36,008 bases of DNA. Source: Pseudomonadota bacterium. Lineage in GTDB: Bacteria > Pseudomonadota > Alphaproteobacteria > Acetobacterales > Acetobacteraceae. Within the stretch, counting starts at the first letter, position 1. Every line of letters starts with the position of its first letter. The DNA lies in assembly GCA_021847995.1 (NCBI GenBank), contig JAJZNE010000070.1:2008-38015 (forward strand), read 5' to 3'. The notes beneath the pieces are model-generated. The model ran no database searches, was not told the DNA's origin, and worked only from the letters and a program-made list of their open reading frames with translations. This document shows, piece by piece, positions 29,829 to 36,008 of this stretch. The translations under genes were made by a program, and so were the position numbers.

Positions 29829-31823
29829 CTATCCCGCCGGAGCCGTCAGCCGCGCCTGCGTGCCGGCCAGCGTCCGGAGTTCCTCTCCGCTCAAGGTCTC
29901 GCGCTCCAGCAGCGCACGTGCCGTGCGGTCCAGCGCGTCGCGGCGTTCGCGCAGCAGTTCGGTGGCACGGTCGAGTGCATGACGCACCAGGTCGCGCACC
30001 AGACCGTCGATCACCTGCAACGTCGCCTCGCTCTGCCCGCGCCCGCCCGGGTCCGCCGGCTGCACCGCGCCGTTCAGGAAACTCTGAGGCTGCTTCTCGA
30101 ACGAAGCGGGGCCGAAGCTGTCGATCATGCCGAACCGCGCCACCATGGCATGCGCCATGTCGGTCGCCTTCTGCAGATCGTCGGCCGCACCCGTGGTCGC
30201 CGTGCCGTACACCAGCAGCTCCGCCGCACGCCCGCCGAGCAGCACCGCCATGCGGTTCTCGAGTTCGCCGCGGGAGACCAGGAAGCGGTCCTCGCTCGGC
30301 CGCTGGATGGTGTAGCCAAGCGCGCCGACGCCGCGCGGAATGATGGAAACCTTGTGCACGGCATCGGTGCCGGGCAGCGACATGGCAACCAGCGCGTGCC
30401 CCATTTCATGATACGCCACCAGCTCCCGCTCGCGCGGGCCGAGCACGCGGGACCGGCGGGCGAGGCCGGCGACGACGCGCTCGATCGCCTCGTTCACGTC
30501 GCTCATGGCAACCTCGGCCGCCCCGCGCCGCGTCGCCAGCAATGCCGCCTCGTTCACCAGATTGGCGAGGTCAGCGCCGGTCATGCCGGGCGTCAGTTCG
30601 GCGATCCGCTCGGCATCGACATCCGCCGCCACCCGTACCCGGCGCAGGTGCAGGCTGACGATGGCAAACCGCGCCGGCCTGTCCGGCCGATCGACCAGCA
30701 CCTGCCGGTCGAACCGCCCGGCACGCAGCAGCGCCGGATCGAGGATTTCCGGACGATTGGTCGCCGCCAGCAGCACCACGCCGACACTCGAGTCGAAGCC
30801 GTCGAGTTCGACCAGAAGCTGGTTCAGCGTCTGCTCCTTCTCGTCATGGCCGCCGATTCCGGGATAGGCGCCGCGGGCACGGCCGAGCGCATCGAGTTCG
30901 TCAATGAACACGATCGCGGGTGCCCGGTCATGCGCCTGATGAAACAGGTCGCGCACCCGCGCCGCCCCGACGCCGACGAACATCTCCACGAACTCCGAGC
31001 CGGAGATGGAAAAGAACGGCACGCCGGCCTCGCCCGCGACGGCTCGCGCGAGCAGCGTCTTGCCGGTGCCCGGCGGGCCGACCAGCAGCACCCCCTTCGG
31101 CACATGCGCGCCGAGCCGGCCATAGCCGACGGGATCGCGCAGGAAGCTCACGATCTCCTGCAACTCCTCCTTCGCCTCGGCGGCGCCGGCGACATCGGCG
31201 AAGGTCGTCCTGGTGTCGGTCTCGACGAAAATCTTGGCCCGCGAGCGACCGATGGACATCAGCCCGCCTTCACCGCTGAATCGCTCGGCATAACGGCGGA
31301 AGACGAAGGACCAGAACACGAAAAAAATGCCGATCGGCAGAAGCCAGGAAATTATTGTGCTCCAGAATGTATTAGGAAGACGGCCGGTGTACTGGACGCC
31401 GGAGGATTGCAATTCCCTGGCGATGTATTCCGGCACCGCGATGGCCTCTACATAACCTGGCCCGTTCGGCGGTTTCTGCGACAGCTCGCCGAGCAGGGTC
31501 TGCTCCTCAACCTCGACGGATTTCAGCTTGTGGTCGCGCAGTAATTGCAGGAATTCGCTGTACGGAACGCTGCGCACCGTCTGGTTCGCGACCCACCAGC
31601 TCTGGAACAGCATCAGCAGCGCGGCGGCGACGAACCAGTACCAGGCATGCGCCTGCACCTCCGGGCGCGACGGCTTGCGCCCCTCCGGCCGGCGCAGGCC
31701 GCGCCGGTCGCGGTGCTGGTCGAGGAACGACCGCAGCCGCGCCATCATCCCCGACGGCGGCGGACGCCGGGGCGCGGGTGGCGGGGGATTGTCGCGCCGC
31801 GATTGGGCTTCGGGATCGCTCAT
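29829..31823 (-). CDS. ftsH: ATP-dependent zinc metalloprotease FtsH (paralogue-like)
   Basis: The 664-residue protein has a Pro/Arg-rich N-terminal tail (to ~60) and two membrane helices ('[16 protein letters not shown]', '[19 protein letters not shown]') flanking a periplasmic domain. The AAA module has Walker A 'GPPGTGKT' (249-256), Walker B 'IVFIDELDA' and the second-region '[20 protein letters not shown]'. The protease zinc motif is 'HEMGH' (472-476), where most FtsH have HEAGH; the HExxH ligands are intact. It degrades misfolded membrane and regulatory proteins. ATG 31823 follows GAGGAGG with good spacing; the longer frame to 31895 lacks one. The unusual N-terminal tail suggests a second FtsH rather than the housekeeping copy (inference). 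Confidence 0.93.
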   Translation of the reverse strand: MSDPEAQSRRDNPPPPAPRRPPPSGMMARLRSFLDQHRDRRGLRRPEGRKPSRPEVQAHAWYWFVAAALLMLFQSWWVANQTVRSVPYSEFLQLLRDHKLKSVEVEEQTLLGELSQKPPNGPGYVEAIAVPEYIARELQSSGVQYTGRLPNTFWSTIISWLLPIGIFFVFWSFVFRRYAERFSGEGGLMSIGRSRAKIFVETDTRTTFADVAGAAEAKEELQEIVSFLRDPVGYGRLGAHVPKGVLLVGPPGTGKTLLARAVAGEAGVPFFSISGSEFVEMFVGVGAARVRDLFHQAHDRAPAIVFIDELDALGRARGAYPGIGGHDEKEQTLNQLLVELDGFDSSVGVVLLAATNRPEILDPALLRAGRFDRQVLVDRPDRPARFAIVSLHLRRVRVAADVDAERIAELTPGMTGADLANLVNEAALLATRRGAAEVAMSDVNEAIERVVAGLARRSRVLGPRERELVAYHEMGHALVAMSLPGTDAVHKVSIIPRGVGALGYTIQRPSEDRFLVSRGELENRMAVLLGGRAAELLVYGTATTGAADDLQKATDMAHAMVARFGMIDSFGPASFEKQPQSFLNGAVQPADPGGRGQSEATLQVIDGLVRDLVRHALDRATELLRERRDALDRTARALLERETLSGEELRTLAGTQARLTAPAG

Positions 31824-31933
31824 CTCGCCTCCTCTCAAGGGGCATCGGGCTCGGTGCCGGCCGGCATGGCGGTTCTTCGGCAGCGCAATCGGCACAGGTC
31901 GGGGTAGCGGAGCGGGCGGCGGCGGTCCATGCT

Positions 31934-32455
31934 ATGCGCATGCACGACCAGCCGCATTCCCCCGCTGTCCGGGTGCAGGCCAGTCCGAACGGCGGCCGGC
32001 TCTATCTCGTCGCGGTGCCGCCCGAGGCGCTGCCGCCGGTTCGGCCGCGCGATCTTGCCGCCGCGTGGGACGCCGCCCGCGCCGCCGCGATCGAGGCGCG
32101 ATGGGGGGCGGCGCGGCTGTTTCGTTTCCGGCGCGCCGACGGCAGCTCGCTCGATCTCGCCCTCGGCGATCCGGATGCCTGCTGCTGGGCGGATGCTGTC
32201 GATCTCACCCTCGGCATCGGCGATTGCTACGGGCTGTCGGTGTGCCTGCGGCTGCTGGCGCTGGTCGATCTGCTGGCCCGCGCCTCCTGGGCAGGCGGAT
32301 TGGTGGAGCTGCGGCGTGACGGCGCGGCGATCGCGCCGGCGCTGATGCAGGCGGCGGCGACCCGGCGCCTGACCGGCGAGGGCAGGTTCGACGAATACGA
32401 CTTCCGCGTCCGCTTCGCCCCCGCCCCGCGTCTTGCCCCGGGCGTGCCGGCATGA
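31934..32455 (+). CDS. Unknown cytoplasmic protein
   Basis: The 173-residue product is not recognised. It is rich in Ala, Arg and Asp. 'GGRLYLVAVPPEALPPVRPRDLAAAWDAAR' (in two parts) suggests a mixed alpha/beta N-terminal part, and 'LTLGIGDCYGLSVCLRLLALVDLLARA' a hydrophobic helical centre; no signal peptide is visible. ATGs at 31934 and 31940 are both possible starts. It diverges from FtsH across ~110 bases, and its stop overlaps the ATG of a small lipoprotein (ATGA), so it is the first gene of a coupled trio with that lipoprotein and a CDP-diacylglycerol pyrophosphatase. An envelope-lipid link is inferred from context only. Confidence 0.65.
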   Translation: MRMHDQPHSPAVRVQASPNGGRLYLVAVPPEALPPVRPRDLAAAWDAARAAAIEARWGAARLFRFRRADGSSLDLALGDPDACCWADAVDLTLGIGDCYGLSVCLRLLALVDLLARASWAGGLVELRRDGAAIAPALMQAAATRRLTGEGRFDEYDFRVRFAPAPRLAPGVPA

Positions 32456-32775
32456 GGGTGTTGGCAGCGGTCGCATGGGCCTCGCTGGTGCTCGCCGGCT
32501 GTGCGGCAAACGATTCGAACGGCCATGCCGACGCGGCGACGGCGGCGGCGTGCCGGCAGCGGGCAGACGACGTGTTCGCGACCCGCCATCCCGACGCCGT
32601 CTATAACGCCGACACCTACGCGAGTTCGCTGCGCGATTCGCCGTTCGGCACCAGCGGCTCCCCGAGTCTGCCGACCAACGGGCTGAGCGATGCGTATGAG
32701 CGCGACAGGCTGCTGCGCGACTGCCTGGCCGGCATCGGCCCGATCGGTCCGACGCCTGCGGCACCGCCGCCATGA
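32452..32775 (+). CDS. Small putative lipoprotein
   Basis: The 107-residue product has a lipoprotein signal with lipobox 'LVLAGC' (Cys17), so the mature part would be lipid-anchored. The remainder has 'CRQRADDVFATRHPDAVYNADTYASSLRDSPFG' (in two parts), a motif-like stretch seen in small alphaproteobacterial lipoproteins, 'YERDRLLRDCLAG', and a Pro-rich end. It overlaps the previous gene's stop and the next gene's start by four bases each (ATGA). Function unknown. Confidence 0.75.
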   Translation: MRVLAAVAWASLVLAGCAANDSNGHADAATAAACRQRADDVFATRHPDAVYNADTYASSLRDSPFGTSGSPSLPTNGLSDAYERDRLLRDCLAGIGPIGPTPAAPPP

Positions 32776-33536
32776 CGGCGCCGCTTTCCGCCTGCCGCGT
32801 TCTGGCGGCTGCGCTCGCCCTCGGCGCCCTCCTGCTCGCCGCGGCCGCCCGCGCCGAGGATCCGAATGCGCTGTGGCGCATCGTGCATGACGGCTGCGTG
32901 CCGGACCAGCAGCAGCATGCCAGCCCTGCCCCCTGTGCCGAGGTTTCGCTCGACGGCGGCTGGGCGGTGCTGAAGGACCGGCGCGGCGCGACGCAGTTCC
33001 TGCTGATCCCGACCGCACGCGTCACCGGCATCGAGGATGCGGCGATCCTGGCACCCGAGGCGCCGAACTACTTTGCCGCCGCCTGGACAGCGCGCGGGCT
33101 GGTGAGCGAGCGCGCCGGCCGGGTGCTGCCGCGCGAGGCGCTGTCGCTCGCCATCAACTCCCCGTTCGGCCGCAGCCAGGACCAGTTGCACATCCATATC
33201 GACTGCCTGCGCCCTGAACTACCGGCGGCGCTGCGACGCCTGGGTAGCACGATCGGGCCGGCCTGGGCGAGGCTGCCGGGCGGCCTGCTCGGCCATCCCT
33301 ATCGCGCCCGCCGGCTCGACGAAGCGGAGCTGGAGGGGGTCAATCCGTTCCGCCTGCTGGCCGCCGCGCCCGAGGTCGGTGCCGGCGGGCTGCGCCCGTG
33401 GACGCTGGTGGTGGCGGGCAGCGCAGGCGGTTTCATCCTGCTCGCCGATCGCGCCGATCCCGCCACCGGCGACCGCGCCGAGGGCGAGGAGCTGCAGGAC
33501 CACTCCTGCGCACTGGCCCGCCAGCCGCCCGCCTGA
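32772..33536 (+). CDS. cdh: CDP-diacylglycerol pyrophosphatase
   Basis: The 254-residue protein has a signal peptide or anchor (about 1-28) and the Cdh signature (PF02611): 'LWRIVHDGCVP' near the mature N-terminus, 'FLLIPTARVTGIED', 'LALSLAINSPFGRSQDQLHIHIDCL'-type core (the HxHxD of a HIT-like fold, at 'QLHIHIDC') and 'GGFILLADR'. The enzyme cleaves CDP-diacylglycerol to CMP and phosphatidate at the membrane. It is the last gene of a tightly overlapping trio. Its stop codon lies in a 13-bp tandem duplication. The assignment is firm from motifs and length. Confidence 0.92.
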   Translation: MTAPLSACRVLAAALALGALLLAAAARAEDPNALWRIVHDGCVPDQQQHASPAPCAEVSLDGGWAVLKDRRGATQFLLIPTARVTGIEDAAILAPEAPNYFAAAWTARGLVSERAGRVLPREALSLAINSPFGRSQDQLHIHIDCLRPELPAALRRLGSTIGPAWARLPGGLLGHPYRARRLDEAELEGVNPFRLLAAAPEVGAGGLRPWTLVVAGSAGGFILLADRADPATGDRAEGEELQDHSCALARQPPA

Positions 33537-33549
33537 GCCGCCCGCCTGA
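33524..33549. repeat. 13-bp tandem duplication over the cdh stop codon
   Basis: Two identical copies of GCCGCCCGCCTGA (33524-33536 and 33537-33549) are followed by six bases of a third. The first holds the cdh stop codon. The second has no coding role. Confidence 0.9.
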
Positions 33550-33666
33550 GCCGCCACCGGGACGTGCGCACATACCCCCTTGGCAGCGGGCCGGGCGGGC
33601 TGGTCAGATGGGGCGGCAAGGCTGGCCCGCGCAACGGTGATAGGGCCGGCCAGGGAGGAGTTCGCC

Positions 33667-35625
33667 ATGACCCATGACCCATCCGGTCCCCGCACGATCG
33701 CCCTGGTCGGCCCCTATGGCAGCGGCAAATCGACGCTGTTCGACGCCCTGCTCGCCACCGCCGGCAATCCCCCGCGCCGCGGCGCGGAGCGCAGCGCGGG
33801 TGAGCTGCGCCTCGCCCATTGCGCGTTCATGGAGGAGCCGTGGGCGCTGATCGACTGTCCCGGCTCGGTCGAGTTTTCCCATGCCGCGCACGCGGCGATC
33901 GTGGTCGCCGACCTTGCGGTGCTGGTCTGTGAGCCGGATCCCGCGCGCGCCGCGACGGCGGCGCCGGTGCTGCGGGCGCTGGATGCCTATGGCGTGCCGT
34001 TCCTCGTGTTCGTCAACCGCGTCGATGCGCTGACCGGCCGCGCCCGCGACACGGTGCAGGCGCTGCAACCCTTTACCGCACGGCCGCTCGCGCTGCGCCA
34101 GGTGCCGATCCGCGAGGGCGAGGCAGTGATCGGCTATGTCGATGTGGTCAGCGAACGGGCGTATCGCTACCGCCGCGGCGCCCCTTCCGACCTCGTGGAC
34201 CTGCCGCAGACGATGGCGGCGCGCCAGCAGGAGGCGCGGGCAGGCCTGGTCGAGGTGCTGGCCGACCATGACGATGCGCTGCTGGAGAAAGTGGTCGAGG
34301 ACCAGACGCCGACGGCCGGCGAGATCTACCAGCGGCTGCGCGCCGATGAGGCGGCCGGAACCGTCGGCGGCGTGCTGCTGGGGGCGGCCGATCGTGTCTG
34401 GGGCGTGCGGCGGCTGTGGAAGGCGCTGCGCCATGACGCCCCGACCGCGGCGGAAACCGCGGCGCGGCGGGGCGTGGCGCCGGCCGGGGCGCCGCTGGTG
34501 CAGGTGTTCCGCACCATCAACGGCGGCCATGGCGGGAAAGTGTCGTGGGCGCGGGTGTGGCGCGGCCCGCTGAAGGACGGGGCGGCGCTGGACGGCGCGC
34601 GCCTGTCGGGGCTGTGGCGGCTGCCGGGCGGCGAAGCGGCGAAGATCGCCGAGGCGGAAACCGGCGAGGTGCTGGCACTCGGCCGGCTGGAAGGTGTCGC
34701 CACCGGCGCGGTGCTGGGCGAGGCCGGCGGGGCGACGCTGGTGTTCCCGCCCTCGCCGCAGCCGCTCTATACACTCGCGATCGCCACCACCGACCACAAG
34801 GACGATGTGCGGCTGGCCGGTGCGTTGCAGAAGCTCGCCGACGAAGACCCGACCCTGACCGTGCGCATGGAGGCCGAAACCGGCGAGACGCTGCTGGCCG
34901 GCCAGGGCGAGATGCATCTGCGCAGCGTGCTGGAACGGCTGGCGACGACCTATGGCGTGCGCGTGGCGGCGCAGAAGCCGAAAGTGCCGTACAAGGAGAC
35001 CATCCGCCGGCCAGTGCATCAGCATGGGCGGCTCAAGAAACAGACCGGCGGGCACGGGCAGTTCGCCGACGTGAAGCTCGACATCGCGCCGCGCCCCCGC
35101 GGCGAGGGGTTCCGCTTCATCGACAAGGTGGTGGGCGGCGCGGTGCCGCGCAATTTCATCCCCGCCGTCGGCGAGGCGGCGGAGGAGGCGCTGCGCAAGG
35201 GGGTGTTCGGCCATCCCGTGGTCGATGTCGAAGTGACGCTGACCGACGGGCAGTTCCATGCCGTGGACAGTTCCGACATGGCGTTCCGCACCGCGACCCG
35301 CACCGCGATCGCGGAGGCGCTGCCGAAGGCCGATCCGGTGCTGCTGGAGCCGGTCGATCACGTCACGATCAGCGTACCGAACGACTACACGGCGGCGGCG
35401 CAGCGCCTGCTGACCGGGCGGCGCGGCCAGATCCTGGGCTATGCCGAGCGCGACGGCTGGCCCGGCTGGGACGATGTGGAGGCGCTGGTGCCGCAGGCGG
35501 AACTGCATGACCTGATCATCGAGTTGCGCTCGATCACGATGGGCCTCGGAAGCTATCGGCGCCGCTTCGACCATCTGGCCGAGGTGCATGGCCGCATCGC
35601 GCAGGCCGCGGCGGCGGCGGGATAG
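33667..35625 (+). CDS. Elongation factor G-like protein with degenerate GTPase motifs
   Basis: The 652-residue protein aligns with EF-G by its domain order: G domain, domain II ('APLVQVFRTINGGHGGKVSWARVWRGPLK' in parts), domain III ('LTVRMEAETGETLLAGQGEMHLRSVLERL'), domain IV ('VPYKETIRRPV', 'KKQTGGHGQFADVKL') and domain V. The G1 P-loop is intact ('GPYGSGKST', 15-23) and G4 is 'NRVD' (117-120). G3 reads 'DCPGS' (63-67) where EF-G has DTPGH, so the catalytic His is replaced by Ser. The G1-G3 stretch is shortened and lacks the RGIT-type switch I Thr. Ribosome binding without normal GTP hydrolysis is possible. ATG 33667 follows GGGAGGAG. Confidence 0.88.
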   Translation: MTHDPSGPRTIALVGPYGSGKSTLFDALLATAGNPPRRGAERSAGELRLAHCAFMEEPWALIDCPGSVEFSHAAHAAIVVADLAVLVCEPDPARAATAAPVLRALDAYGVPFLVFVNRVDALTGRARDTVQALQPFTARPLALRQVPIREGEAVIGYVDVVSERAYRYRRGAPSDLVDLPQTMAARQQEARAGLVEVLADHDDALLEKVVEDQTPTAGEIYQRLRADEAAGTVGGVLLGAADRVWGVRRLWKALRHDAPTAAETAARRGVAPAGAPLVQVFRTINGGHGGKVSWARVWRGPLKDGAALDGARLSGLWRLPGGEAAKIAEAETGEVLALGRLEGVATGAVLGEAGGATLVFPPSPQPLYTLAIATTDHKDDVRLAGALQKLADEDPTLTVRMEAETGETLLAGQGEMHLRSVLERLATTYGVRVAAQKPKVPYKETIRRPVHQHGRLKKQTGGHGQFADVKLDIAPRPRGEGFRFIDKVVGGAVPRNFIPAVGEAAEEALRKGVFGHPVVDVEVTLTDGQFHAVDSSDMAFRTATRTAIAEALPKADPVLLEPVDHVTISVPNDYTAAAQRLLTGRRGQILGYAERDGWPGWDDVEALVPQAELHDLIIELRSITMGLGSYRRRFDHLAEVHGRIAQAAAAAG

Positions 35626-35631
35626 AAGCCG

Positions 35632-35913
35632 TCACGCGAGGAGAGCGCGGAGGGCATCGGCGAACGGCTTGAAGTGGGAGTCCGTCACGTCGATCAGAGG
35701 GGCCGTGCCCGAAAACGCACCGCTCAGTGTTTGCGTCGGATTGCCCGGTCTGATCGCGGCGATCAGGCAGGCCAGCATTGCCTTGGAGCGGTTCTCTTCG
35801 GTCGGTGCCGGGTCGGGCGGGCCGAGGCAGGCAAAATAGGTGTCGAGACACGCCGCTGCCGCCCCATGCCGTGCGCGCAGATAGCCCGCATTTCTCACAG
35901 AGAATAGGTGCAT
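35632..35913 (-). CDS. Unknown small protein
   Basis: The 93-residue frame from ATG 35913 (or 124 residues from 36006) is not recognised. 'GAAAACLDTYFACLGPPDPAPTEENRSKAMLACLIAAIRPGNPT' (in parts) looks helical with several Cys. The C-terminal 'ALIDVTDSHFKPFADALRALLA'-type helix has normal amino-acid composition, unlike antisense shadows. It converges on the EF-G-like gene with a six-base gap. No clear Shine-Dalgarno supports the start. Confidence 0.45.
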   Translation of the reverse strand: MHLFSVRNAGYLRARHGAAAACLDTYFACLGPPDPAPTEENRSKAMLACLIAAIRPGNPTQTLSGAFSGTAPLIDVTDSHFKPFADALRALLA

Positions 35914-36008
35914 CGGGGCTCTGAATCGGCGAAAGTTCTTCTGCAACAAAGCCTTGCGGCGAAGCAGAGGAGGTCCCCGATGCCCACAGACTGTATCCCG
36001 ACGCAATT

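Noticed and set aside
33604..35589. 661-codon minus-strand frame opposite the EF-G-like gene
   Set aside because: Shadow frame without motifs; the plus-strand gene has a good ribosome site and domain order.

Overview
This window is very GC-rich and shows the strong G/C third-position bias of an alphaproteobacterium. The gene content points to Rhodospirillales, probably the Acetobacteraceae: a PQQ alcohol dehydrogenase, several molybdopterin hydroxylases, a DoxDA-type thiosulfate:quinone oxidoreductase and many Tat-exported proteins. The assignment rests on gene content and composition only; no marker gene or database search was used. Nearly all of the window is coding. The only gene-free stretch longer than 300 bases is 23088-23833.

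Left part (1-7033): the end of a cyclase-family gene is followed by a secreted CHRD-domain protein. A minus-strand surface-glycosylation group converges on them: a two-domain GT2/GT4 glycosyltransferase, two small DUF4214-like/coiled-coil proteins and an FkbM methyltransferase that carries a perfect 27-bp tandem repeat. A tRNA-Gln(TTG) follows. A compact plus-strand run then encodes a secreted trypsin-like protease, a LysE-type exporter and a TMEM175/DUF1211 membrane protein.

Middle-left (7209-12905): a lone large subunit of a xanthine-dehydrogenase-family enzyme, a DUF883/holin-like envelope pair, a 3-hydroxyisobutyryl-CoA hydrolase-like enzyme and an MFS transporter.

Centre (12907-23087): a sulfur island, the most interesting part of the window. 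A six-gene minus-strand operon runs peroxiredoxin, ArsR/BigR-like regulator, TauE/SafE exporter, Tat-signal DsrE-like protein, orphan periplasmic solute-binding protein, DoxDA. It diverges from a Blh/ETHE1-like metallo-beta-lactamase-fold gene across an AT-rich control region. After a small Rossmann-like protein comes a cysJ-cysI sulfite reductase pair. Together these suggest reactive-sulfur sensing, persulfide oxidation to sulfite, sulfite export or reduction, and thiosulfate oxidation into the quinone pool.

Middle-right (23834-29774): a periplasmic oxidation module. It contains a Rieske protein, a PQQ-dependent alcohol dehydrogenase with the Asp-x-Asp signature of lanthanide enzymes, a small exported protein, and a two-subunit Tat-exported Mo-hydroxylase (IorAB-like). 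These would fit alcohol to aldehyde to acid oxidation in the periplasm.

Right end (29829-36008): an FtsH protease on the minus strand; a coupled plus-strand trio (unknown protein, small lipoprotein, CDP-diacylglycerol pyrophosphatase); an EF-G paralogue with a degenerate GTPase centre; and a small unknown gene on the minus strand.
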